In this document: positions 1-8,983 of the stretch, in pieces
Position numbering within the stretch: position 1 is the first letter of the stretch
Layout of the letters: each line of letters starts with the position of its first letter
Program-made: the position numbers and the translations under genes
Notes under the pieces: generated by a model
What the model was told of the DNA's origin: nothing
The model's input: only the letters and a program-made list of their open reading frames with translations
Databases searched by the model: none
Assembly: GCA_029261835.1 (NCBI GenBank)
Contig: JAJDAO010000088.1
Location: 1-64,000 of the forward strand
Length of the DNA stretch: 64,000 bases
DNA from: Deltaproteobacteria bacterium
Lineage (GTDB): Bacteria > Myxococcota_A > UBA9160 > UBA4427
Direction of reading: 5' to 3'

Positions 1-1216
1 GCACACCCGCCAGCGGCCCATCGCCAAACTCGCGAGGCCCGAGTGTGGTCACGATGGCCGCGCTGGCCCAGGGCGAGGAGTGGCGCGAGTTGCTCATGCC
101 GTTGGTGCAGAGAAGTCCCGCCGAGTTCACGGCGGCTACGATCTTGCCACCCGGGCACATGCAGAAGCTGTGGGCGCGCGGCGCGCCGCCGCCGGCCGTC
201 GAGCGCAGCCCGTAGTAGGCCGGCCCGAGCCTCTGCGCCAGCGCGCGATCGCCATAGCGGCCTGCATCGATCAGCGCCTGGGGATGCTCGATCCGCACGC
301 CGAGCTGAAACGGCCGGGCCTCGATCTCGAGCCCCTGCTCGCAAAGCTGTCGCACGGTGTCGCGAGCGCTGTGCCCGAGCGCGAGAAAGACGGCGTCGCA
401 TGCGATCTCCCCCTGTGATGTCGCGAGCGCCCGCACGAAACGCGGTGCGGCGCCATCGCACACCAGGCCTTCTAGCCGAGTCCGCCAGTGGAAACGCACG
501 CCGCAATCCTCCATGCGCGCTCGAAGACGGGGCAGGATGCGGTGGAGACGGTCGGTGCCGATGTGGGCCCGGGCGTCGTACGCAATCTCCGGCGGCGCGC
601 CACAGGCGATCAACTCTTCGATCAGCGGAGCCTCGAGCGGGTGATCCACTCTCGTGTATATCTTGCCGTCCGAATAGGTCCCGGCTCCACCTTCGCCGAA
701 GAGCAGGTTGCTCTCGGGATCCAGCTCACGTGTGTGCAGAAAACGACCGAGCGAACGACTGCGCTCCGCGAGCGACGGTCCGCGGTCCAGCACCTCGACC
801 GCAACGCCGTTTCGAGCCAGGGTAAGGGCGGCGAAGAGCCCCGCCGGCCCGGCCCCTACGACAACCGCGCGCCGCCCGGCCAGGGAAGCGTGACGCTGCT
901 CCAGCTCGAGCCGCCCAGGTCGCGAGCGCGGCAGAATCCGACCGGCTTGCAGAGCGCTCCTGAAGTGCTCACTGCCGGTGCTCTCGTAGCCGTCTTCGAG
1001 CAGCAGATCGACGTGCACCACGAAGTGCGCTGCTCGGCCCGCACCGCGCCGGCGCGCGTCGAGCGCCTTGTGTGCAATGCGGAGACCGCGCAGATCCTCG
1101 GGTGGCACACCCGCCCGCTCGAGGGCGCGCTCGCGCAGCACGGAGTCCGGCTCGTCCAGCGCGAGATCCAGGCCGAGCACGCGCCACGTGCTCGTGGCCT
1201 TTGCTTGCTCAATCAT
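1..1216 (-). CDS. FAD-dependent oxidoreductase of the COG2509 type (partial, C-terminus outside window)
   Basis: I translated this directly: 405 residues are visible and the reading frame stays open to the left edge. Residues 10-80 form the small N-terminal domain typical of the family (an ALDARRR stretch near residues 51-57). Residues 118-126 carry the dinucleotide-binding motif VVVGAGPAG, followed by the family signature LLFGEGGAGTYSDGK and, near the edge, FCMCPGGKIVAAVNSAGL. These are hallmarks of the uncharacterised NAD(P)/FAD-dependent dehydrogenases called COG2509. The substrate is unknown. An ATG at 1276 in the same frame would add 20 residues; I prefer 1216 because homologues begin shortly before the TWRVLGL-like strand. 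It is divergent from the glycerol-3-phosphate dehydrogenase gene. Identification is by motif memory, and the family function is not established. Confidence 0.85.
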   Translation of the reverse strand, partial: MIEQAKATSTWRVLGLDLALDEPDSVLRERALERAGVPPEDLRGLRIAHKALDARRRGAGRAAHFVVHVDLLLEDGYESTGSEHFRSALQAGRILPRSRPGRLELEQRHASLAGRRAVVVGAGPAGLFAALTLARNGVAVEVLDRGPSLAERSRSLGRFLHTRELDPESNLLFGEGGAGTYSDGKIYTRVDHPLEAPLIEELIACGAPPEIAYDARAHIGTDRLHRILPRLRARMEDCGVRFHWRTRLEGLVCDGAAPRFVRALATSQGEIACDAVFLALGHSARDTVRQLCEQGLEIEARPFQLGVRIEHPQALIDAGRYGDRALAQRLGPAYYGLRSTAGGGAPRAHSFCMCPGGKIVAAVNSAGLLCTNGMSNSRHSSPWASAAIVTTLGPREFGDGPLAGV

Positions 1217-1416
1217 TGGCGAGCCCCACTGCGCGGTGAGCCGGCAAACGTCGTCCTGGACAACCACCGATCTCATCAGGCCCACGAATAGCACTCGAGA
1301 AAGGACTTCGAGTCGCAGAATCAGACGGCTGGACCGAGATGTTGCGAGAAGCTATCTCATAGCCTCCGGACCGAGCCCAGCACCCCCATTCGGCTCGATC
1401 CGTGAGAGGTCATGGT

Positions 1417-3171
1417 ATGGATCCCGCCCAGCTCGGCCCCGAGCACCGCGCCCAATCGCTGGTGCGGATGGAGAAGGAGAGCTTCGACCTCGTGATCGTC
1501 GGAGGCGGCGTCACGGGCGCGGGCGCCGCTCTCGACGCGGCCACGCGCGGTCTCTCGGTCGCACTGGTCGAGCAACGCGATTGGGCGGCGGGGACCTCCA
1601 GCCGCTCGAGCAAGCTCCTTCACGGCGGCCTTCGCTACCTCGAGCAGGGCGACCTCACTCTGGTTCTCGAGGCCAAGCGCGAGCAGAGTCTGATGCTGAA
1701 TCGCCTCTGCCCGCACCTCGCAAGACCCGTACCCTTCCTCTTCCCCCTGACACACCGCGTTTGGCAGCGCATCTACGTGGGTGCCGGCGTACTGCTCTAC
1801 GATCTGATGGCGCGAGGCCGAACTCTCCCGCGACACCGGCACCTGACCCGGCGGGGCGCGCTTCGCCTCTTCCCCAGTCTGCAGGGCCGCGGACTGCGCG
1901 GAGCGATCGTCTACTACGACGGTCTGGTGGACGACGCCCGCCACACGCTCACGCTGGCGCGCACGGCGGCACTTCACGGCGCAGCGGTCGCCACCAGTGC
2001 GCAGGCGATCGGCTTCCTCAAGACGGGAAGCCGAGTCACCGGCGTCGAGCTGCGCTGCCTGGAGTCCGGCCGGGAGATCGAGCTGCGGGGCAGGCAGGTA
2101 GTCAACGCCACGGGTGTCTGGACGGACGAGGTTCAGGAGCTGGCGGGCCGCGGCCGCATCCACGTGCGCGCCTCGAAGGGGATCCATCTCGTGATTCCAC
2201 GCGATCGCATTCACGGCGATAGCGGACTCGTCCTGCGCACCCGGGACAGTGTTCTCTTCGTCATCCCGTGGAAGAGCCACTGGATCATCGGGACGACGGA
2301 CAGCGACTGGGATCTCGACCTGTCTCATCCGGCAGCCAGCCGACGCGACGTCGAGTATCTGCTCGAGACGGTCAACCGCGTCCTGGCGGAGCCGCTTCAC
2401 CACGCCGACATCGAGGGCGTATACGCAGGATTGCGTCCTCTGTTGCAGGGCGAGAGCGATGCCACCAGCCGCCTGTCCCGCCAGCACGCAGTCTCGCAGT
2501 CGGTCTCCGGTCTCATCACCGTGGCGGGCGGCAAGTACACCACCTACCGCGTCATGGCCCGGGATGCGGTCAATCTGGCGGCGCGGGGCCTGGCGAAGCG
2601 AGTCCCCCGAAGCTGCACGGACCGCACACCCCTGCTGGGCGCTCCCGGCTTTCAGGCGTTCTGGAATCGGCGACAAACGCTGGCGGCCGACAGCGGCCTT
2701 CACGTCAACCTGGTGGAGCACTTGCTGGGCCGCTACGGCGCACGTGTCGAAGAGCTGCTCGCGATGATCGAGGATCGCCCCGAGCTGGGCGAGCCCATCC
2801 CCGGGGCGCCCAGCTACCTCGCGGTCGAGGCCCACTATGCGGCATCACACGAGGGCGCGCTTCATCTGGACGACGTCCTCACGCGAAGAACTCGCATCTC
2901 CATCGAGACCTTCGACCGCGGCATCACGGCATCACGGCCCGTGGCACAGTGGATGGGCGAAGTACTGGGCTGGGACGACGCCACGCTGGCGCGGGAGGTC
3001 GCGCACTACGACGCCCGGGTGCGGGCCGAGCGAGAATCTCAGGAGCAGCCCGACGACCTCACGGCCGACGCGACTCGCCTCGGAGCACCAGACGTGCGGC
3101 TGGGAGGGGAGCAGACCAGCACAGATGAGCTGCGACTCGCTCCGCCGACCGGCTCCGGCTCCGGCCAATAG
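1417..3171 (+). CDS. glpD: FAD-dependent glycerol-3-phosphate dehydrogenase
   Basis: Oxidises glycerol 3-phosphate to dihydroxyacetone phosphate at the cytoplasmic membrane and passes electrons to quinone. The 584-residue product has the FAD motif IVGGGVTGAG at residues 27-36, the GlpD/GlpA signature TSSRSSKLLHGGLRYLEQ, and the late motifs WIIGTTDSDWD and VAGGKYTTYR. A GTG at 1402 opens the frame earlier, but the ATG at 1417 sits about 7 bases after GAGAGG and is the better start. The last roughly 50 residues (rich in D, E, G, S) extend beyond the usual about 500-residue enzyme and look disordered. No glpF or glpK is adjacent. Family assignment is firm; physiological role is inferred from the family. 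Confidence 0.93.
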   Translation: MDPAQLGPEHRAQSLVRMEKESFDLVIVGGGVTGAGAALDAATRGLSVALVEQRDWAAGTSSRSSKLLHGGLRYLEQGDLTLVLEAKREQSLMLNRLCPHLARPVPFLFPLTHRVWQRIYVGAGVLLYDLMARGRTLPRHRHLTRRGALRLFPSLQGRGLRGAIVYYDGLVDDARHTLTLARTAALHGAAVATSAQAIGFLKTGSRVTGVELRCLESGREIELRGRQVVNATGVWTDEVQELAGRGRIHVRASKGIHLVIPRDRIHGDSGLVLRTRDSVLFVIPWKSHWIIGTTDSDWDLDLSHPAASRRDVEYLLETVNRVLAEPLHHADIEGVYAGLRPLLQGESDATSRLSRQHAVSQSVSGLITVAGGKYTTYRVMARDAVNLAARGLAKRVPRSCTDRTPLLGAPGFQAFWNRRQTLAADSGLHVNLVEHLLGRYGARVEELLAMIEDRPELGEPIPGAPSYLAVEAHYAASHEGALHLDDVLTRRTRISIETFDRGITASRPVAQWMGEVLGWDDATLAREVAHYDARVRAERESQEQPDDLTADATRLGAPDVRLGGEQTSTDELRLAPPTGSGSGQ

Positions 3172-3215
3172 CCCGGATTACTCATGAAGGCTCGCAGCGC
3201 GGCCGTGCAGGAGAG

Positions 3216-3518
3216 ATGAGAGTGGGAACATACGTCTACATCGGACACGACGGTCCCCGCGGCCTCGAGCTGCGCAAGAGCGTGCGGGAGCGGCACCTCG
3301 CCGAGCTCGAGAAGCTCGAGGCCCAGAACCGCATTCTCTTCGCCGGGCCGCTGCGCGATGAGAGCGGCTCGCCCTGCGGCAGCGTGGTGGTGATCGAGGC
3401 CGAGAGCCTCGCCGCGGCCCGCGCGATCTCGGATGCCGACCCCTACGTGGTCGAGGGCGTCTTCGAGCGGGTCGACGTCTACGAGAGCATGGCGGTCTTC
3501 CCCAGGCCCAGACGCTGA
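3216..3518 (+). CDS. YciI-like protein
   Basis: A 100-residue protein of the YCII fold (dimeric alpha/beta barrel related to ferredoxin-like enzymes). Visible family features are the repeated RERHLAELEKLE helix, the loop AGPLRDESG, the strand GSVVVIEAESLAAA and the segment DPYVVEGVFERVDV, all typical of YciI-type proteins, which can have weak hydrolase or dehalogenase-like activity. An AGGAGAG sequence just before the ATG supports the start. Its stop codon abuts the stop of the convergent OsmC gene with no spacer. Function in this genome is unknown. Confidence 0.8.
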   Translation: MRVGTYVYIGHDGPRGLELRKSVRERHLAELEKLEAQNRILFAGPLRDESGSPCGSVVVIEAESLAAARAISDADPYVVEGVFERVDVYESMAVFPRPRR

Positions 3519-3929
3519 TCAGACGTCCCAGGCGAAAGCCATCTCGACTTCGATACCAGGATGCAGGCTCTGTCTGACCGGGCAGCTGCGCGCAGCTTGC
3601 TCGAGCGGCCCGCGCGCTTGCTCGGGAATCCCTTCCGGAAAGGAAAGCTCGACGACCAGCCGGCCGATGCGCCGCACCGGCTCGCTGACCATGTGCTTCT
3701 CGACGCGGGCGCAGGCGCCCTCGATCGGCCACCGATGGCGCTGCGCCAGAATGCCCATCACGGTCAACATGCAGCTGGCAAGCCCGGTGGCGACCAGGTC
3801 GGTCGGCGAGAAGCTCTGACCCCGACCTTGGTTGTCGATCGGCGCATCACTGGAGAGAGCAGCGCCCGAGGGCCCGTGCCGGCAGCTCGTGTGAAGCTCG
3901 CCTTCATATACGACCTGGATCTCGACCAT
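3519..3929 (-). CDS. OsmC/Ohr family protein
   Basis: A 136-residue OsmC-like protein, a fold that reduces organic or fatty-acid hydroperoxides with a pair of cysteines. The translated product shows the family core FSPTDLVATGLASCMLTVMGILAQR with the first cysteine, and the second in AARSCPVRQSL near the C-terminus, so both redox cysteines are present. The start at 3929 gives the usual OsmC N-terminus (MVEIQVVYEG). The same frame stays open to 4331, but that extra part overlaps the divergent recQ gene and is antisense to it. Likely role: peroxide detoxification, inferred from the family. Confidence 0.85.
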   Translation of the reverse strand: MVEIQVVYEGELHTSCRHGPSGAALSSDAPIDNQGRGQSFSPTDLVATGLASCMLTVMGILAQRHRWPIEGACARVEKHMVSEPVRRIGRLVVELSFPEGIPEQARGPLEQAARSCPVRQSLHPGIEVEMAFAWDV

Positions 3930-4083
3930 GCTGCGCACTCCTCGCGGCGGTTGCGACCTCCCTCGAGACGTGCCCCAAGGAGGCTGAGTACGGAGAGTAT
4001 CACCTTCGAAGCACCCGCCTCGGCGCTGCACGGAGCGGACTGCTAGCCTGCGTTTCTCACCGGGTCCCGAACGGAGCGACGTC

Positions 4084-6036
4084 TTGTCCACCCTCTCCTG
4101 GAACGACGAACCTTTCGCGGGGCCGGACGGGCCCGATCTGCAGGCGGCACTCTCGCGATTCGGCCACCGGACCTTCAGGCCCGGGCAGCGTGAGGCAGTC
4201 GAGACCCTGCTGCAGCAGGGAAGCCTTCTGCTGGTTGCGCCCACCGGCGGCGGGAAGAGCTTGACGTACCAGCTCCCCGCCTTGCTGCTGGACGGCGTGA
4301 CGCTGGTGATCTCGCCGCTCATTTCGCTCATGCAGGATCAGGTGAGCGCGCTCGAAGCGCACGGCATCGCCGCGACCTTTCTCGCCTCGACACTGGGAGC
4401 GGGCGAGCTGGCTGAGCGCGTACGCGGCATCGCGGCCGAGCGCTACCGCCTGGCCTATGTCGCACCCGAACGACTGGGCTTCCCCGGCTTTCGCTCGCTG
4501 CTGCGCGATCTGCGCTGTCCACTCGTGGCGATCGACGAGGCACACTGCATCAGCGAGTGGGGGCACGACTTCCGCCCCGAGTATCTTGCAATCGGCGAAC
4601 TCCTGAAGGAGCTACCCCGAACGCGGGTGCTCGCGTGCACCGCGACCGCAACACCGGTGGTGCGCGACGAGATCCTCGAGCGCCTGGGACTGCCCGCCGA
4701 GACGCCGCAGCTCGTGCGCGGCTTCGCACGGCCCAATCTGGCGCTGCGCGCGCACGAAGTCGCCAGCCGCAAGGACCGTGATCGCTGGGTGGACGACGCC
4801 GTGGCCGAGGCGCTGCACGAGCCCGGCGCGGAACGCGGCGCGGCCATCATCTACGCATCGACCCGCCGCACGGCCGAGGAGGAGTACCTGCGGCTCGAAC
4901 GGATCGGCTGGCGAACGGCCGTCTATCACGCGGGCCTCGAGGGCGAGATGCGCACGGCGGTGCACCGCGCCTTCAGCGCGGGCGAGGTCGAGATCGTCGT
5001 GGCAACCAACGCCTTCGGCATGGGGATCGACCGCGCCGATGTGCGCGCGGTGATCCATCTGGCACCACCGGGCTCGATCGAGGCCTACTACCAGGAAGTT
5101 GGCCGGGCCGGGCGGGATGGGCAGGACGCACTCGGGCTGCTGCTGCTCTCGGCCGGCGACATGCCACGCCGCCGATATCTGATCGAGAGTGACGCAAGCG
5201 GCCTGACACCGGATCCCGAGGTGGTGCACCACAAGTGGAACCTCTTTCTCGAACTGATGCGCTTCGCCGAGGGCGGGAGCTGCCGTCACGATGCCGTGTT
5301 GCGCTACTTCGGCGACGAAGAGGAGACGCTGGCCGGCTGTGGTCGCTGCGATGTCTGCATTCGGCTGGCCGTTGGCGGCGCGGGCGACGTCGAAGAAGAC
5401 CCGCAGGCGGTGGCGTTGGTCGTGCGCAAGGCGCTCTCCGCTGTAGCCCGCGTGCACGCTCGCTTCGGGCTTGGCGCCGCCGTGGCCCTGCTGCGCGGCG
5501 TGCGCGACAGCCGTCTCGAACGGGAAGGGCTCGAGCATACGAGCACCTTCGGAATCCTCTCCCAGCACTCCGAGGATTGGCTCACTCGGCTGTTGCGCCG
5601 CTGTGTCACCGCCGGTTGGGTCGACTTCTGTGGAGGCGACCGACCGGTGGTGGTTCTCACCGAAGAGGGTGTGGGCGTGATGCGCGGCGAACGGCCGGCG
5701 CGGCTGCTCCTCCCGCCCAAGCGCCGAGCCACCAGCCCGAAGCGGGCCAAGTCGAGCACGGCGAGTAGCGGCACCCGCGTGCCTGAGGCCAGTGATTTCG
5801 ATGAGACGGCGCTGGCCCTCTTCGAGGCCCTACGCAGCCACCGACTCGAAGTCGCACGCGCCGAGGGCGTCCCCCCGTACGTGGTCGCCAGCGATCGAAC
5901 CCTGCGCGAGATCTCTGTTGAGCGCCCGAGCTGTCTGTCCGAGCTCCAGCGCGTCCACGGCATCGGGCCCAGCAAGGCTGAACGCTACGGATCGGGCCTG
6001 CTCGACGTCGTTCGGCGACACGCCGCGCCGGCCTGA
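4084..6036 (+). CDS. recQ: ATP-dependent DNA helicase RecQ
   Basis: A 3'-5' DNA helicase of recombination and replication-fork repair, 650 residues. The N-terminal FRPGQREAVE motif 0 is at residues 31-40, Walker A PTGGGKS at 53-59, the DEAH box at 151-154 in VAIDEAHCISEWGHDFRPEY, and the arginine-finger region GRAGRDG follows. The zinc-binding cysteines appear as GSCRHD then CGRCDVC. A winged-helix domain follows, and the C-terminal 75 residues (ALFEALRSHRLEVARAEGVPPYVV onward) are an HRDC domain. The likely start is TTG at 4084 preceded by GGAGCGAC. All helicase motifs look intact. It is convergent with the peptidase gene downstream. Confidence 0.95.
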   Translation: MSTLSWNDEPFAGPDGPDLQAALSRFGHRTFRPGQREAVETLLQQGSLLLVAPTGGGKSLTYQLPALLLDGVTLVISPLISLMQDQVSALEAHGIAATFLASTLGAGELAERVRGIAAERYRLAYVAPERLGFPGFRSLLRDLRCPLVAIDEAHCISEWGHDFRPEYLAIGELLKELPRTRVLACTATATPVVRDEILERLGLPAETPQLVRGFARPNLALRAHEVASRKDRDRWVDDAVAEALHEPGAERGAAIIYASTRRTAEEEYLRLERIGWRTAVYHAGLEGEMRTAVHRAFSAGEVEIVVATNAFGMGIDRADVRAVIHLAPPGSIEAYYQEVGRAGRDGQDALGLLLLSAGDMPRRRYLIESDASGLTPDPEVVHHKWNLFLELMRFAEGGSCRHDAVLRYFGDEEETLAGCGRCDVCIRLAVGGAGDVEEDPQAVALVVRKALSAVARVHARFGLGAAVALLRGVRDSRLEREGLEHTSTFGILSQHSEDWLTRLLRRCVTAGWVDFCGGDRPVVVLTEEGVGVMRGERPARLLLPPKRRATSPKRAKSSTASSGTRVPEASDFDETALALFEALRSHRLEVARAEGVPPYVVASDRTLREISVERPSCLSELQRVHGIGPSKAERYGSGLLDVVRRHAAPA

Positions 6037-6072
6037 GCAGCGCAGAGCCGTGCGGACGCGAAGGCCGCGCGT

Positions 6073-7110
6073 TCAGGGGCAGACCATGCGACACGGCAGA
6101 TGCGTGGTGATGATCGCACCGTTCTTGCAGCGGCAGGTCCCGTCTTCGGAGCGCTCTACGAAGTCTTTCCTGCGTGCCGGGAACTCCTGAGGCAAGTCGC
6201 CAGGCTCGCAGCGGATACCCTCTTCGTGGCAGCCGGGCTGGTAGGCAACCGAGGCGCGGGGAACGAAGCCTGCGGACGTGCCGTCGTGGAAGCGGATCGG
6301 CAAGGTGGCGGTGGTGCCATCGTAGCCCGCCTGCCAAACCGAGAAGTGGAGATGCGGCCCCGTGGAGAAACCGGTGTTGCCGCTGAAGCCGAGAACCTCG
6401 CCGGCGTAGATGTACATACCCAGTCGCACGCCGGAGCCGGGATCGAGGTGCGCGTAGGTCGCAAACGTGCCGTCATCTTGCAGGATCGTGACCGCATTGG
6501 CCTCACGCAGAAGATGCTGTGCGGTTCCCGCCTGCGTATAGCCGTCGGCCACGTTCACGACCTTGCCCGAACGCGCCGCCAGGATGGGCGTGCCGACGGG
6601 CATCGCAAAGTCGAAGGAATACTGCGACTGCCCGGTGTGGCTGAACTTGCCTCCGACACCCTGGGTGAGGACGCGGGGCTCCACGCCGCCGAAGGGCACG
6701 CGATAGCGCACGGCATCGGCGTGCCGCGCACCGGGATCTCCCCAGACCCATTGCCAGTTGAAGGGAAAGGAGGCGGCCGCCCGCGCGTTCTGACGCACCA
6801 GCGTTACGATCAGGACGCGCTTGCCGGGTGGCACGATCCGTTCGGCCGGCATGCGAGCGGGGACCGCTTGCACATTGCTCAGCTGCTCGAACTTGACCCG
6901 CACGCCCACTGGAACCGGCTGGCGGTTACTGGCCTCGATCACGACTCGGTCGTCGTTGCGAGCGGCGTGGATACATACGTCGTGGACGCAATCGGTACGG
7001 GTCTCGGCTCTCGCGGACCCAGTGAAGAGAGACAGCGCGACGAGCAGGTGCGCACAGCACGATGGAGCGATCCACCGCCAGAGGCGCTGCGGGTGCGGGG
7101 CGAGGCGCAT
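6073..7110 (-). CDS. Secreted M23 (LytM-type) metallopeptidase
   Basis: A 345-residue predicted secreted peptidoglycan-cleaving peptidase. From the ATG at 7110 the product starts with arginines followed by a hydrophobic segment ending in GSARA, a good signal peptide. A middle domain is followed by an M23 domain: FSHTGQSQYSFDFAMPVG supplies the HxxxD-type zinc site, AARSGKVVNVADG the beta-sheet core, and STGPHLHFSVW the HLH catalytic motif. The extreme C-terminus has several cysteines (CRCKNGAIITTHLPCRMVC), suggesting disulphides in the periplasm. The frame is open to 7218, but the extra N-terminus is low-complexity and would precede the signal peptide. Substrate is not determinable from sequence. 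Confidence 0.85.
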   Translation of the reverse strand: MRLAPHPQRLWRWIAPSCCAHLLVALSLFTGSARAETRTDCVHDVCIHAARNDDRVVIEASNRQPVPVGVRVKFEQLSNVQAVPARMPAERIVPPGKRVLIVTLVRQNARAAASFPFNWQWVWGDPGARHADAVRYRVPFGGVEPRVLTQGVGGKFSHTGQSQYSFDFAMPVGTPILAARSGKVVNVADGYTQAGTAQHLLREANAVTILQDDGTFATYAHLDPGSGVRLGMYIYAGEVLGFSGNTGFSTGPHLHFSVWQAGYDGTTATLPIRFHDGTSAGFVPRASVAYQPGCHEEGIRCEPGDLPQEFPARRKDFVERSEDGTCRCKNGAIITTHLPCRMVCP

Positions 7111-7217
7111 CGAGTGGACCTCCGGTGGGGCGGTGGAGCGAACCCCTCCTATCGGCACACCAGCGGGGGCGCTGTACTCTCTGCGACGCCGTCTCGAGCG
7201 GCGGGGGGACGTTTCCA

Positions 7218-7898
7218 CTGGCCCAGCCGTGGCACACGATCGAGCGCGTCGAGACGGCGGACGGCCCCGTCGAGCTTCGACGCCGAGGAGAGCGGGACTT
7301 CCTCATCACCATCGCGGGGCGCGTGCTGATGAACAGCCGTGCCAATCGCTCGGAGATCGCGCTGGCGCGCCTGGGCTGCCAACCGCTGGCCGAGCGCCCC
7401 CATCCCGTCGTACTGCTCGGGGGACTCGGCATGGGGTGCACGCTACGTGCCGCACTGGATGTGCTGCCGGAGGGCGCTCAGGTGCTGGTGAGCGAGATCA
7501 ACCCCGCGCTCGAGAGCTGGTGTCGCGGCCCGCTCGCGGCAGCCAATCGCGACGCACTTTGCGACCGGCGTGTCGCCGTGACGATCGAGGATGTCGCCGA
7601 GCGCATCCGAGCCCACGCCGATGACCCCGCGCGGCCCCGCCTCGACGCCATTCTGCTCGATCTCTACACGGGGCCATACGCCGACTGTGACCCGCGGCGT
7701 GACCCTTTCTACGGCAGCGGCGCGCTGGCGCGCACCCGCAGTGCGCTCGCCGCCGCCGGCATATTCGCGGTCTGGTCCGAGGCCCCGGACACCCGCTTCG
7801 AAGCGCGTCTGCGAGCGGCGGGCTTCGCCGTGAAGCGCCATCGGCCGGGACGTGCCGGGCTGCGGCATGCCGTCTATATCGCTCGACTCGCGGACTGA
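7218..7898 (+). CDS. Spermidine-synthase-like methyltransferase-fold protein
   Basis: A Rossmann-fold protein of the spermine/spermidine synthase superfamily. The core PVVLLGGLGMGCTLRAAL is the glycine-rich nucleotide/SAM motif, VLVSEINPAL the acidic ribose-binding strand, and LDAILLDLYTGP the third motif. The start is uncertain. The frame is open from an ATG at 7062, but that overlaps the divergent peptidase gene and adds arginine-rich noise. A CTG at 7218 lies about 9 bases after a GGGGGG run, immediately before the conserved PWHTIERVETADG start seen in relatives. The next in-frame ATG is 7332, which would remove part of the domain. Whether it makes a polyamine is doubtful; many family members are of unknown function. 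Confidence 0.7.
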   Translation: MAQPWHTIERVETADGPVELRRRGERDFLITIAGRVLMNSRANRSEIALARLGCQPLAERPHPVVLLGGLGMGCTLRAALDVLPEGAQVLVSEINPALESWCRGPLAAANRDALCDRRVAVTIEDVAERIRAHADDPARPRLDAILLDLYTGPYADCDPRRDPFYGSGALARTRSALAAAGIFAVWSEAPDTRFEARLRAAGFAVKRHRPGRAGLRHAVYIARLAD

Positions 7899-7919
7899 TC
7901 CGCCGCGTTGCTTTACAGA

Positions 7920-7935
7920 AACGATACGTATCGTT
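7920..7935. promoter_or_regulatory. Perfect 16-bp palindrome upstream of ipdA, candidate operator
   Basis: AACGATACGTATCGTT is a perfect inverted repeat about 200 bases upstream of the ipdA start, in the noncoding gap after the spermidine-synthase-like gene. Size and symmetry fit a TetR-family operator. A related site (11 of 14 core positions identical) lies upstream of fadE30 at 37464-37477. The mycobacterial HIP regulator KstR2 recognises a different palindrome, so this would belong to another regulator, which is not encoded in the window. Confidence 0.55.
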
Positions 7936-8134
7936 ACTTTTGTGCGGCAGCTCGATTACCCTTTGCAATTCCCGCGGGGCCAGAGCATTGTCTCCGTTCT
8001 GGCCGAGAGACGGGCGACTCACGAGCGCGCAGTGCAGTGGCGTGAGAAGCTCGAGAGGTCCAGCCAACGCCTCTCCCGGGCTCCACGACGGAGAAGCGCG
8101 GAGAACTGAGCAGCCGAGGAAGGAATAAGAGGAG

Positions 8135-8983
8135 TTGGACAAGCGCACGAGCGAGAGAGAGGTCATCGCCGAGCTGCGTGACGGCATGACGATCGGAATC
8201 GGCGGCTGGGGATCGCGCCGAAAGCCCATGAGTCTGGTGCGCGAGATACTGCGCTCGGATCTCCGGGACCTGACCATCGTCTCCTATGGCGGCCCGGACG
8301 TCGGGCTGCTCTGCGCGGCAGGCAAGGTTGCGAAGCTCATCTACGGATTCGTCTCCCTCGACTCGATCCCGCTCGAGCCGCACTTTCGCAAAGCGCGCCA
8401 GCAGGCCAGCTTTCGGGCCGCCGAGCTGGACGAGGGCATGCTGCAGTGGGGGCTGCTGGCAGCCGCTCACCGCCTGCCCTTCCTCCCGACCCGGGCGGGC
8501 CTCGGCTCGGACGTGATGAAGATCAATCCGGAGCTCGCGCGGGTGAAATCGCCCTACGAGGACGGCGAAGAACTCGTCGCCATGCCGGCTCTCGAACTGG
8601 ATGTGGCGCTGATTCACATGAACCGCGCCGACGCGCTGGGCAATGGCCAGTTCCTCGGCCCCGACCCCTACTTCGATGATCTCTTCTGTCTGGCGGCCAA
8701 GCGCCGCTTCATGAGCTGCGAGAGAATCATCCCCACCGAAGACTTCCAGAAGGAGGGCTCGATCCACACCGTCAAGATCAACCGCATGATGATCGACGGC
8801 GTGATCGAGGCGCGAGGCGGCGCCCACTTCACCGAGTGTCCCCCGGACTACGGGCGCGACGAGGCCTTTCAGAAGGAATACGCCGCCACCGCCAAGGACC
8901 CGGCGGCTTGGCAGACCTTCTGGAGCACATACCTGGCGCTCGACTGCGAGGCGGACTACCAGGAGGCGGTGAGGCGGCGATGA
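8135..8983 (+). CDS. ipdA: IpdA, alpha subunit of the COCHEA-CoA ring-opening hydrolase
   Basis: A CoA-transferase-fold subunit that in actinobacteria and proteobacteria combines with IpdB to open the last carbon ring of steroids, converting COCHEA-CoA to MOODA-CoA. The 282-residue product has the near-invariant N-terminus MTIGIGGWGSRRKPM, then YGGPDVGLLCAAGKV, YGFVSLDSIPLEPHF, the DEGML motif whose glutamate (residue 100 here) matches the catalytic glutamate of M. tuberculosis IpdA, and MMIDGVIEARGGAHFTECPPDYGRDE. Translation probably begins at TTG 8135 after AAGGAATAAGAGGAG. It overlaps ipdB by four bases (ATGA), implying translational coupling. It is the first gene of the plus-strand run to 20300. 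Assignment is strong. Confidence 0.92.
   Translation: MDKRTSEREVIAELRDGMTIGIGGWGSRRKPMSLVREILRSDLRDLTIVSYGGPDVGLLCAAGKVAKLIYGFVSLDSIPLEPHFRKARQQASFRAAELDEGMLQWGLLAAAHRLPFLPTRAGLGSDVMKINPELARVKSPYEDGEELVAMPALELDVALIHMNRADALGNGQFLGPDPYFDDLFCLAAKRRFMSCERIIPTEDFQKEGSIHTVKINRMMIDGVIEARGGAHFTECPPDYGRDEAFQKEYAATAKDPAAWQTFWSTYLALDCEADYQEAVRRR

Noticed and set aside
43..1291. Long plus-strand open frames at the left edge
   Set aside because: They are antisense to the COG2509 flavoprotein, which has clear motifs on the minus strand; the plus translations are arginine-rich noise.
1357..2835. A 492-codon minus-strand open frame
   Set aside because: It lies opposite glpD, whose FAD and family motifs are unmistakable; the antisense product shows no domain.
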